This document shows, piece by piece, positions 26,798 through 36,627 of a stretch of 64,000 nt of DNA (position 1 is its first letter; each line of letters starts with the position of its first letter). The notes beneath the pieces were generated by a model that saw only the letters and a program-made list of their open reading frames with translations, did not search any database and was not told where the DNA came from. The stretch is from CAMDPA01 sp963825625 (GTDB lineage Bacteria; Pseudomonadota; Alphaproteobacteria; Rhizobiales; Hyphomicrobiaceae), in assembly GCA_963825625.1 (NCBI GenBank), contig CAWGUF010000012.1:62001-126000 (forward strand). Reading direction: 5' to 3'. The translations under genes and the position numbers were made by a program.

Positions 26798-28062
26798 CGC
26801 CGCAGGTTACAACGTTGCCAAACGGGATCCGCGTCGTCTCGCACGAGATGCCGCACCTCGAGACTGTCTCGTTGGGGGTCTGGGTCGCCGCCGGCGCGCG
26901 TCACGAGAGCGACGACGAGAACGGCATCTCGCATATGCTCGAGCACATGGCCTTCAAGGGGACCGCGACCCGCTCCGCCCGTGCGATCGCGGAGGAGATC
27001 GAGCAGGTTGGCGGCGAGCTCAATGCCGCGACCAGCCTGGAGTCGACCTCCTATTATGCCAGGGTCCTGAAGGGCGACGAAGGCGTGGCGCTGGACATCT
27101 TGTCGGACATCCTTCAGCGCTCGACCTACGCGGCAGGGGATCTGGAGCGCGAGCGGGAGGTGATCCTGCAGGAGATTGCCGGCATCTCCGACTCGCCGGA
27201 CGAAATCGTCTATGATCTCCTGCAGGACGCCGCATTTCCCGACCAGCCGGTCGGGCGGCCGATCATCGGCACCCCCGAGAGCGTTCGCCGTTTTGGCGCC
27301 GATGACCTGCGCCGCTTTCTGCACCAGCGCTATCTGGCCCCGTCGACAGTCATATCGGCGGCCGGCGCCGTCCGCCACGATGTGCTCGTCGGCCATGCTG
27401 GAGCCCTATTTGGAGCCCTCAATGGTGGCCCGGTTGGGGGCTGCCGGCAGGCCAGCTATGTTGGCGGCGTGCGCTGGTCGGACAGATCGTTCGAGCAGAG
27501 CCATTTGTTGCTGGGCTTCAAAGGGCCTGCCTATGGCACGGCGGACTACTTTGCAGCGCAAGTCTACTCGGGCCTCATGGGGGGAGGTATGTCGTCGCGC
27601 CTGTTCCAGGAGGTGAGAGAGCAGCGGGGCCTCTGCTACGCGATCTATTCCTCGGCCTGGGGCATGGCCGACGGTGGCCTTTTCACAGTTCACGCAGCGA
27701 CAGGGGTGGAGTTGATGCAGGAGCTGATCGATGTCGTCGCCGAGGAGCTGAAAGCGTCGATGCTCAAGGAGCCCGACGAGGGCGAGGTCGCGCGGGCCAA
27801 GGCACAGCTCAAGGCTGGATTGATGATCGGGCTGGAGAGTTCATCCGCCCGCGCCGAGCAGATGGCGCGGCAGTTGCAGGCCTTCGAGCGCATCGTCACT
27901 CCGCAGGAGCTTGTCGAACGTGTCGACGCGGTGACCCCGGCGTCGATTCGCGAGTTCGCGGCACGCCTGTTGGGCGAGGCTGCGCCATCGGTGGCTGTCG
28001 TCGGCGCTGGCGAGCGGTCAGTGGACTGGGCCGAGCTGGCGCACGCCAGCCTGGCACAGTGA
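26794..28062 (+). CDS. M16 family zinc peptidase (processing-peptidase-like)
   Basis: This 422-residue member of the pitrilysin family has the inverted zinc motif HxxEH in HMLEHMAFKG and the downstream Glu in GGELNAATSLESTSYYARV. The C-terminal half-domain keeps the glycine-rich loop GLMGGGMSSRLFQEVREQRG. It resembles the mitochondrial processing peptidase beta subunit and the Rickettsia MPP-like enzyme. In Rhizobiales this gene almost always follows thrC. Probable role: degradation of short peptides in the cytoplasm or periplasm. It is translationally coupled to thrC. Confidence 0.93.
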   Translation: MTPQVTTLPNGIRVVSHEMPHLETVSLGVWVAAGARHESDDENGISHMLEHMAFKGTATRSARAIAEEIEQVGGELNAATSLESTSYYARVLKGDEGVALDILSDILQRSTYAAGDLEREREVILQEIAGISDSPDEIVYDLLQDAAFPDQPVGRPIIGTPESVRRFGADDLRRFLHQRYLAPSTVISAAGAVRHDVLVGHAGALFGALNGGPVGGCRQASYVGGVRWSDRSFEQSHLLLGFKGPAYGTADYFAAQVYSGLMGGGMSSRLFQEVREQRGLCYAIYSSAWGMADGGLFTVHAATGVELMQELIDVVAEELKASMLKEPDEGEVARAKAQLKAGLMIGLESSSARAEQMARQLQAFERIVTPQELVERVDAVTPASIREFAARLLGEAAPSVAVVGAGERSVDWAELAHASLAQ

Positions 28063-28080
28063 TCGGAGGGCCCGTGCGCC

Positions 28081-28698
28081 ATGGCCTTTTTGAAGACCGG
28101 CTTTGGCTCCGAGTATAATCTAAGTGTTAGTGGCCAGGGTGTATGGCTGCGGGCACCGGCGATGGCCGACTATGCGCAATGGGCCGAGCTGCGCGCGCTG
28201 TCTCGCGATCATCTGCGTCCATGGGAGCCGCAGTGGGCTCGAGACGAGCTCACCCGCTCGGCATTTCGCAGGCGGCTGCGCCACTACGCGCGCGAGGCGC
28301 GCGACGATCATGGTTATGCCTTTCTCATCTTTCGCAGCGCCGATCATCTGCTGGTTGGTGGTCTCACGGTATCGAACGTCCGCCGCGGCGTGTCGCAGAG
28401 CGCCTCGCTGGGCTATTGGCTCGGGCTGCCCTTCGTGGGCAGGGGCCATATGACCTCTGCGGTCCGAGCCGCGACCCGGTTCTGTTTCGAGGACCTTGGC
28501 CTGCACCGGGTCGAAGCTGCTTGCCTGCCGGTGAATACGCCGTCGATACGCGTGCTCCAGCGTTCCGGTTTCACCCAGGAAGGATTGGCGCGGCGCTACT
28601 TGAAGATAAATTGCGTCTGGCAGGATCATCTCCTCTTCGCTTGCCTCATAGACGACGAGGTGGTCACAGACGCATCTGTCGAAGGCAGGTCGCGATGA
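28081..28698 (+). CDS. GNAT family N-acetyltransferase, RimJ/RimL type
   Basis: The 205-residue protein has the acetyl-CoA-binding pattern of RimJ-like enzymes: RSADHLLVGGLTVSNVRRG, SLGYWLGLPFVGRGHMTSAV, RVEAACLPVNTPSIRVLQRS and GFTQEGLARRYLKINCVWQD. Such enzymes acetylate N-termini of ribosomal proteins or small molecules. It lies 18 bases after the peptidase gene and overlaps the next gene by four bases, so all are probably one operon. Confidence 0.9.
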   Translation: MAFLKTGFGSEYNLSVSGQGVWLRAPAMADYAQWAELRALSRDHLRPWEPQWARDELTRSAFRRRLRHYAREARDDHGYAFLIFRSADHLLVGGLTVSNVRRGVSQSASLGYWLGLPFVGRGHMTSAVRAATRFCFEDLGLHRVEAACLPVNTPSIRVLQRSGFTQEGLARRYLKINCVWQDHLLFACLIDDEVVTDASVEGRSR

Positions 28699-31600
28699 AG
28701 GCCAACAGCTCGCCATGGCCCTCCGTCCGGAGTGCGCAGTTAGCGGGCGTCCTGCTCGGCCTGCTTTTGATCCAGCTTTCGTGGCTGATCGCACAGCCGG
28801 CCGCCGCGCTCAAGGCGATCCCCGTTGGTTCCGAGCAGGGACGCATCGAGGTCACGGACAAGGGTGAGTTTCTCGATAGTCGCGGCGACAATATCCAGGT
28901 CGAGACGGCACCCGGACGCGACGGCCTCGCCGGCCGCATGGGCGTCAAGGCCTCTGCCCCTGGCCTGAGCCCGAACTGGGTCGTGTTCGCACTGACCAAC
29001 GTCACCGACCGGCCGGTGGAGCGCTGGCTTACGGCCGAGCGCTACAACGTCATAGGCTCTGGCGTGGTGTGGCCCGACCTGGATGCGCGGCGTATCGAGG
29101 CGGTCACGCCATCGCTGGGCTTCCTGCCCGATCGCGTCAAGAGCGATCGCGCCGACATTTTTCGCATCACGTTGGAGGCGGGACAAACCGTTACGTTCGT
29201 CGCCGAGCTCGCCTCCGACCGAATGGCGCGCATCTATCTATGGAAACCGCTGGAATACGAGCTGAAGGCACGCGAACGCCAGCTGTTCAATGGCATTCTG
29301 CTCGGCATCACAGGCGTCCTGGGCATATTCCTGACTGCCATTCTTGCCGCCAACCACAAGCCGATCTTCCCCTCTGCTGCGCTGGTCACGTGGTGCGTGC
29401 TGGCCTACTTGTGCGTGGATTTCGGCTTTTGGCACAAGCTGTTCCAGCTCAGGCCGGAGGACAACGCCGTCTATCGGGCCGCGACCGAGGCGTCGATGGC
29501 TGCGAGTCTTCTGATTTTCACGTATATCTTCCTGCGTCTGACAGCCTCTCACGGCATCACGCGCATGCTGCTGGGCGTTTGGATGATCGCTCAGTTGGCT
29601 CTGATCGCGGTCGCCGTGATCGACGCCAGGCTGGCCTCGACGTTCGCGCGTGCCTCCTTTGCCGCGATCGGCGGTTTCGGGGCGCTGGTCGCGCTCTATC
29701 TGGCTTTGCGCGGCCAGGATCGCGCGCTGTCGCTGCTGCCCACCTGGGTTCTCTTTCTTGTCTGGGTGTTTGCTGCCGGCCTGACGTTGACCGGGCGGTT
29801 GTCCGGCGAGATTGTCGTCTCGAGTTTGACCGCGGGATTGGTGCTCATCACGGTCCTGCTTGGATTTACCGTGACCCAGTTCGCGTTCCGGACATTGGAG
29901 CCGCTGTATGGTGCTGCCCCCTCTGAGCAGCAGGTGCGGTCGTTGGCGATCGATGGTGCAGGCGCCGCAGTCTGGGAGTGGAATGCGCGGCGCGAGGAGA
30001 TCAAGACTGGGCCGCTGGTTGAAGCTGCGCTTGGTCTTGCGCCGGGCGAGCTGACGACAAAAGTGGACAGCTTCTGCAGCCATCTTTACGAGGCGGACCG
30101 CGAGCGCTTCCGCATGCTGTTGTGGTCGGTGCAGGAGCGCGGAGGAGGTGAGCTTCGCGTCGCCTTCCGCATGCTGCACGCGGATAATACGATGCGTTGG
30201 TTCGAGCTCGAGGCCGCTCCCGTCGCCAATGACGATCGCCGGGTCCTGCGTTGCGTCGGGCTCATTCGGGAGATCACCGAGCAACGCCGCGCGCAGGAGC
30301 GTCTGCTGCACGACGCCGTTCACGACAGCCTCACGGGCCTGCCCAATCGCGAGCTGTTCCTGGACCGCCTAGGCGTTGCCGTCACGCGTGCCAAGGCGGA
30401 TCCGCTTGTGTGTCCGACGGTGCTGATCGTCGACATGGACAAGTTCAGGAGTGTCAACGCCTCTTTCGGTCTGCCGTTTGGCGATAGCCTGCTGCTGACG
30501 CTTGCTCGTCGACTTCAGCGACACCTCGAACCGCAGGATACCCTGGCACGAATCGGCGGCAATCAGTTCGCACTGATGACGGTGCACCCGTTCCCCGAAG
30601 GCGAGTTGCTGCAGTACGCGGAGCGCTTGCGCCGTGCTTTGCGCTCCCCCATCAAGCTTGGCGGCCAGGAGATCGTGCTCACCGGCGCCATCGGCATTGC
30701 GGTCCACGACGTCGGAGTTTCCAGTGCCGAGGATCTGTTGAAGGAGGCGGAGATCGCGATGTACCGCGCCAAGCGCAGCGGTGCCGACCGAATAGAGGTG
30801 TTCCGTCCACAGTTCCGTTCCGAGATCGACGACAGGGTGATCATCGAAAGCGAGTTGCGGGCTGCGCTTGAGAGGAAGCAGCTGTTCGTACTGTACCAGC
30901 CGATTATCCAGCTTTCCACCGGGCAATTGGCTGGCTTCGAGGCATTGGTGCGCTGGAAGCATCCGCGCCTTGGTCTGCTGAGCCCTGATGATTTTATTCC
31001 GATTGCTGAGGAGGGCGATCTCATCGTCCAGCTCGGCACTTATGTGCTGCAGCACGCCGTCGAGGATGCGGCCGTCTGGCAGAAGCTGCTGCCGCGAGCC
31101 GACAAGCCGGTGTTCGTTTCGGTGAACATCTCCTCTCGTCAGCTGTTCAGGTCGGATCTGCTGAAAGAGCTGAACTCATCGTCGGGCGCGCATTGGTTCC
31201 GCCCAACGCGCTGCGCTTTGAGGTGACCGAATCGCTGGTGATGGAAAATCCGGAACGGGCGATCGATCATCTCGAAGCCCTGCGGGCAGCCGGTGCCGGA
31301 TTGTCGCTCGACGACTTTGGAACCGGCTATTCCTCGCTGTCCTACCTGCAGCGCTTTCCATTCGATACCATCAAGATCGATCGCGATCTTGTGCAGGCCA
31401 GCGGTGCGGATGGCGCCGGCAACGCCATTGTCCGCTCCATCGTGGCATTAGCCCACGAGCTCGGTAAGAAGGTCGTCGCAGAAGGTGTCGAGATGCAGTC
31501 CGACGTCGGCTTCTTGCGCTCGATCGGATGCGAATTCGCACAAGGCTATTACTACGGTGGCCCGATGTCCGCGCGCGAGGCCGAGAAGATGCTTCGCAAG

Positions 31601-32542
31601 ATCCGCAATTCCGAATCCAAACTGCAGAGTGTGGGCTTCTTCCGGACAAAGACCAAGACGAAGACGAGTAACGCCGAAAAACAGCGGGAGGCTGCCGAGG
31701 CCGAGGCCAGTCCCGGTGCCGGTTCCAATGGACCGGCCGTCAACGGCAAGGCTGCTGTCGACGATGCCCGCGCAACCGGTAGGGCGAAGACACGCCCTGG
31801 CGGAATGAAGACACGCCCGCGGCCCGCGGCTGCGGCAAATATAGGGCCTACGGGTGCAAACGGTATCGCACACGGAGGTATGCCTGCCCCTGATGCCGCG
31901 CGTCGCCAGGGACCCAGTGCAGCCGAGTTGAACAGGTCAGCCACTCCGCCAGGCGTATCGCCTCCGCGACAACCACCGCCCCAGCCTCCGCCCCAGCCAT
32001 CTTCCGAGCCTCTCCACCCCCCTGGACCGGCAACCGCAGCTATGCCCCCACCGTTGACCCCAAATGGTCACGGCGTGCCGAACGGGAAAGGCCGCCCGCC
32101 TCCGGCCCAGCCGCCCCACTCTGCTCCGTTGCCGCCCATGCCGGCCAATCCGCCACCAATGCCGGCCACGTTCGATCTGTCCTCCGCCGTGCCGCCTGGT
32201 ACCACCGGGAATGCGCCTCCGGCGCCAGGCTCCCAGTTCTCAGCCACCGCGCCGCCAGCCAGCGCAGCACCGCCGCCCGGCGCACCGTCAGCTCCTGCTC
32301 GCGCCCCGCCTGCGGTCCATAACGGGCACGCAGCCTCCAACAGCCCCCATAACGGTGCTGCCAACGGTCATGCTCCACCGGCGGGTCCGCCACCGGGCCA
32401 GAACTCTGCCACCCGGCCGCAGCCTGACTTGTCGACGCTGCCGCCGGCTATTGCTGCCAGCCTGGCGAAGCTGGCACGCACCCCTGCTCCGGGCGAACCT
32501 CCTGCTCCGGACCCCGACGAGCCCGATCCGACGCGGCGTTGA
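28695..32542 (+). CDS. membrane GGDEF-EAL protein with degenerate GGDEF and proline-rich tail, one frameshift
   Basis: This is a cyclic-di-GMP protein of about 1280 residues. Order: signal/TM segment; periplasmic 7TMR-DISM-like sensor (about 40-190); seven-span region (about 195-400); PAS-like segment (about 415-530); GGDEF (about 540-710); EAL (about 720-980); long Pro/Ala/Gly-rich tail (about 1000-1280). The GGDEF motif is GGNQF, so cyclase activity is unlikely. EAL keeps FEALVRWKHP, VNISSRQL, FEVTESL, LDDFGTGYSSLSYL, IKIDRDLV and VAEGVE, so it should be a phosphodiesterase. A wobble base is missing after 31174, shifting from frame 3 to 2. It is coupled to the GNAT gene (ATGA). Confidence 0.88.
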
Positions 32543-32682
32543 CCCTGCGTAGCCGCGTCCACGGCCCACAGAGACATACGGCGCACTACGTCTCCGAGGC
32601 GCTTTTGCCTCCGTCCGACGTTTGTGGCATCTATGCGCGACAAGCTGAGAAACCGATGCGGCAGCAAGGCTGGGAAATGTGA

Positions 32683-34561
32683 ATGTCCGAGGCTGACGAA
32701 CGTAATGACAATGGCCCCAGAGCGGCGGCCCAGAACCCGGTCGAGCCGGCCCAGGAGCAGGCCCAGGAGTCGGCCGAGCCGACCGGGCACACGCTCAGCG
32801 ACCACACCATGGGCGATGTCTTCTTCCACGAGCACGATGGGGATGCCGACCACGACCACGACGAGGATTTCGAGGATGTGCCCCTCGATCAGAATCCACT
32901 TTGGATCGCTGACAACGTCCGATTGACGAGCGTCGGCATCGACGTCGGCTCTTCTGGCACGCAGGTCATTTTTTCCCGCCTGCACCTGCGGCGCATGGCC
33001 GAGGACATGTCGAGCCGCTATTTCGTGGTGCGCCGCGAGACGCTGTTCCAGTCCCCGGTGGCCCTGACACCCTACGAGAGCGCCACGCGCATATCGGATG
33101 TCGAGCTTGGCCGCATCCTGGACGAGGCCTATGCCGCTGCAGGTCTCGCCCGGACGACATCGACGCCGGCGCTGTCATCCTGACCGGCGAGGCGCTGCGT
33201 CGCGAGAACGCCCAGGCGATCGCGGCCACGGTCTCCGAGCAGGGCGGCGACTTCGTGTGCGCCACCGCCGGCCACCACATGGAAAGCATGCTGGCCGCGT
33301 TCGGTTCCGGCGCGGCGAAGGTCTCCAAGGAGGAGGGCAAGCGCATCCTCAATGTCGATATCGGCGGCGGCACGGCGAAGCTGGCGATCCTGGAGGAGGG
33401 GCAGGTGAAGGTGACGGCGGCCGTCCACGTCGGCGGCCGGCTGCAGGTGGTCGACGAGATCGGCCGGATCGTGCGGCTCGATCCCGCCGGCAAGACGCAT
33501 GCGCGCGCGCGCCGGCTTCGACTGGTAGCTAGGCGATCAGGTCGACTGGCGAGCAACTCGACAAGGTCGCCGACACCATGGCCGACACGCTGATCGAGGC
33601 GCTGATCCTGCGCCCGATCCCGCACGACATCGAGCACCTCTATCTGACCGATCCGATCGTCGACTGGGGCGACATCGACGGTGTGATGTTCTCCGGCGGC
33701 GTCGCCGAGTACGTCTACGACCGCGAGGCGCGCGACTTCGGCGACATGGGCCGGCGCCTGGGCCAGGCCATTCGCTCGCAAGCTCGAGGCCGGCGCGCTT
33801 GCCGTGGCCGCTGATGCCCGCTCGCGAGTGCATCCGCGCCACCGCGCTGGGCGCGTCGGAATACTCCGTCCAGCTCTCCGGCAACACCAGCATTCATCTC
33901 CAACCACGGCAGCCTGCTGCCGCGCCGCAACCTGCAGGTGATCCAGCCGCCCTACGACTGGCCAGAGGAGATCGATCGCCGAGGACGTCGCGCAGGCCAT
34001 CACAGGCGCACCGCAAGACGTTCGAGGTCGACGACGACGAGCACGAGATCGCCCTTGTCGTTTCGCTGGCAGCGGCATGCCGTCCTACGAGCGCATGGCA
34101 GCCTTCGCGCAGGGCCTGGTCGCAGGGCCTCGACGACATGATCGCGGCCGGCAACCCGCTGTACATCATGCTCGACGGCGACATCGCGCAGTCGCTCGGC
34201 GCATATCCTGCAAGGACGAGCTGGAGGTGCCGGAGAGGTGCTCGTCATCGACGGCGTGGTGCTGTGGGATTTCGACTACATCGACCTCGGCAAGGTCCGC
34301 CTGCCTTCGCAGACTGTGCCGGTCACCATCAAGTCGCTGGTGTTCAGCGATGATCCGCGCGTCCCGCGCGCGAACGGACATCGATCACCAGCACGAGCAG
34401 AACCGGCCACGCCATGGCATCACCATCATCACCATGGCCACCATCACGGCCACGGCCACGACCACACATCACGACCACGGCCACGGCCACGGCCATTCGG
34501 CATGCAAGCCCAGCAGAAGCGGGCACGGGCCGGGCATTGTCAGGCCCGAATACAGATCTAA
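32683..34561 (+). CDS. eutA: EutA-like reactivating factor with His/Asp-rich ends, many frameshifts
   Basis: Piecing frames together gives an ASKHA-fold protein matching EutA, the ATPase that reactivates ethanolamine ammonia-lyase: SVGIDVGSSGTQVIFSRL, RYFVVRRETLFQSPVALT, AVILTGEALRRENAQA, LNVDIGGGTAKLAI, VHVGGRLQVVDEIGRIV, MFSGGVAEYVYD, TALGASEYSVQLSGNT, and VLVIDGVVLWDFDYIDLG followed by SQTVPVTIKSLVF. About fourteen wobble-position indels (33149-34417) and an in-frame TAG at 33526 interrupt it. Unusual extras are an acidic/His N-terminal segment (HEHDGDADHDHDED) and a His-rich C-terminal stretch (34418-34495). The exact stop is uncertain; TAA 34559-34561 is a guess. No eutB or eutC is present in the window. 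Confidence 0.78.
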
Positions 34562-34625
34562 GGAGCATCAACCATCCGGCAGCAGCCGAATTGCGTGCAC
34601 CGCCTTGAAGTCAACGGACGACCAA

Positions 34626-35750
34626 ATGGCGAAGGACGCAATTGTTTCGGACGAGCTCGCCAAGAAGTTCGCCACCGAGAAGGACACGCCCTACCTGCGC
34701 TGGGTGCGCAACGAGGGCCTCGACATCATCAACGCGCATCTACGTGCCGAACCTGCACACGGTCGAGCTGAAGCCCTGGGCGCGCCGCGGCGGCAAGGGC
34801 GTCTACATCAACCACGACGCCTCGCGCACCTCCAACGACTGCTACGTCTGCGAGATCGCGCCGGGCAAGAAGCTCGCGCCGCAGCGCAGCTCTTCGAGGA
34901 GATGATCATGATCCTGTCGGGCCGCGGCTCGACGACCGTGTGGAACGACACGGGCAGAAGATCACCTTCGAGTGGAAGGCCGGCGCGCTGTTCGCGATTC
35001 CGCTCAACGCCTGGCACCAGCACTTCAACGGTCGGGCAAGGAGCCCGTCGCGCTTCGTTGCCGTGACCAACGCGCCGCCGGTCATCAACGTCTACGAGGA
35101 GCTCGAGTTCGTCTTCAACACGCCGCTACGACTTCAAGGACCGCTTCACCGGCGAGCCGGACTACTTCGCCGCCAAGGGCGAGCACGCAGGGCTTCAAGC
35201 TGGTCACCAACTTCGTGCCCGATGCCGTCAACCTGCCGCTGATCTCCGCCAAGGAGCGCGGCGCCGGCGGCGGCCACATCCGCTTCAACATCGCCAAGGG
35301 CTCGATGAACGGCCACATCTCGCAGTTCCCGATCGGCACCTACAAGAAGGGCCACCGCCACGGCCCCGGCGCGCACGTCATCATCCTGTCGGGCGAAGGC
35401 TATTCGCTGATGTGGCCGGAGGGCGAGGAGCCGAAGCGCTATCGACTGGGAGGTCGGCACCATGATCGTGCCGCCCAACATGTGGTTCCACCAGCACTTC
35501 AACACCGGCACCACGCCGGCCCGCTATCTCGCCTTCAAGCACGAGGGCGTCGCCGTCCGCAACGCGCAGGGCGTGCCGAAGGCGTGGATCTCCGCGCGCA
35601 TCGGCGGCGACCAGATCGATTATGCCGACGAGAGGCGAGGCGGTGCGCACCCTCTTTGCCGATGCACTCGCCAAGCACGGCCTGAAGCCGAAGATGGACC
35701 AGTTCTATCAGGCCGAATTGGCGGATCTCCCGCCCAAGGCTGCGGAATAG
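34626..35750 (+). CDS. double-cupin protein (bicupin), many frameshifts
   Basis: The corrected protein has about 374 residues, beginning MAKDAIVSDELAKKFATEKD. Cupin 1 includes NDCYVCEIAPGKKLAPQRQL, FEEMIMILSGRG and IPLNAWHQHFNGSG. Cupin 2 includes TYKKGHRHGPGAHVIILSGE, GYSLMWPEGEEPKRYDWEVG and PPNMWFHQHFNTGTTPARYL. Cupin 2 keeps the metal ligands HxH, an acidic residue and a later His, so it probably binds Fe or Mn; cupin 1 lacks the HxH. Indels at third codon positions lie near 34740, 34886, 34954, 35031, 35050, 35126, 35190, 35443 and 35633. It follows eutA and may be co-transcribed. Its substrate is unknown. Confidence 0.78.
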
Positions 35751-35758
35751 GAGAGGAT

Positions 35759-35786
35759 CGGGGACAGCCGCGTGCGGCCGTCCCCG
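35759..35786 (+). terminator. strong hairpin between bicupin and methyltransferase genes
   Basis: CGGGGAC-A-GCCGC-GT-GCGGC-C-GTCCCCG folds into 7 plus 5 base pairs with one A/C mismatch and a two-base loop. It starts 9 bases after the bicupin stop and ends 14 bases before the next ATG. No T-run follows, so it may act as a processing or translational signal rather than a full terminator. Confidence 0.5.
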
Positions 35787-35799
35787 TCACGAGCCCTTC

Positions 35800-36627
35800 A
35801 TGACCACTGACGTCGAGCTGTCCAGGCATTATGGCCACGGCAATTTGCTGGCCGCCATCCTCGATGCGCTCGCCGCCGCGGGCCGCGATATCGAGCACAT
35901 CGCGACGATCGACCTTGCCGGCGTCGACGAGTTCCACCAGGGCGGCCGCAAGGCGACGGCGGCGCTGGCGGCGGACCTCGGGCTGGTCGCCGGCATGCGC
36001 GTGCTCGATGTCGGCTCCGGCCTTGGCGGTCCGGCGCGCCACCTCGCCGAAAGCTTTGGCTGCCATGTCACCGGCATCGATCTGACTCCGGAGTATGTCG
36101 ACGTCGCCAACGCGCTGTCGGCGCGCTGCGGCCTTGCGGATAAAACATCGTTTGTGGCCGGAAGCGCGCTCGACCTGCCGTTCTCCGACGCTTCCTTCGA
36201 TGCCGCGATCATGCTGCATGTCGGCATGAACATTGCGGACAAGAAACGCGTGTTCGAACAGGTACGGCGAGTTCTGAAGCCGGGCGGCAGGTTCGGCGTG
36301 TATGACGTGACGTCGTGCGAGCCCGAGCGCATCAACTATCCGGTGCCGTGGTCGAGCGTGCCCCAGACCAGCTTTGTCGCCGCCCCGGATGACTATCAAC
36401 GACTGCTGCGCGAAGCTGGTTTCGAGGTCGAGGCAGTCCACGACAGAACCGAGATGTGCAAGCAGGCCGCCCGCCAACGCGCGGCAGCTGTGTCCAGCGG
36501 TAATCCTCCACCGCTCGGCCAGCACATTCTGATGGGGGCTGCGGTGAAAGACCGGCAGCGCAACATCACCGAGGCGCTCGAGGCCGGCGTCAATGCGCCC
36601 GTGGCCTTCATTGCACGGGCGGTGTGA
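35800..36627 (+). CDS. SAM-dependent methyltransferase (UbiE/glycine-sarcosine methyltransferase-like)
   Basis: This 275-residue class I methyltransferase begins with an ordered HYGHGNLLAAILDALAAAG helix pair, followed by the SAM motif VLDVGSGLGGPARHLAE, acidic GIDLTPEYVDVA, and the motif IV/post region AALDLPFSDASFDAAIMLHV-like sequence (SALDLPFSDASFDAAIML). The N-terminal FHQGGRKATAALA element is shared with small-molecule N- or C-methyltransferases. The substrate is unknown. It is convergent with the Fe-S gene, whose stop directly follows its own. Confidence 0.85.
   Translation: MTTDVELSRHYGHGNLLAAILDALAAAGRDIEHIATIDLAGVDEFHQGGRKATAALAADLGLVAGMRVLDVGSGLGGPARHLAESFGCHVTGIDLTPEYVDVANALSARCGLADKTSFVAGSALDLPFSDASFDAAIMLHVGMNIADKKRVFEQVRRVLKPGGRFGVYDVTSCEPERINYPVPWSSVPQTSFVAAPDDYQRLLREAGFEVEAVHDRTEMCKQAARQRAAAVSSGNPPPLGQHILMGAAVKDRQRNITEALEAGVNAPVAFIARAV

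Noticed and set aside
33140..35660. Programmed ribosomal frameshifting or a decaying pseudogene cluster
   Set aside because: Shifts are far too many, have no slippery heptamers, and leave the protein sequence conserved on both sides; wobble-position consensus error explains them better.
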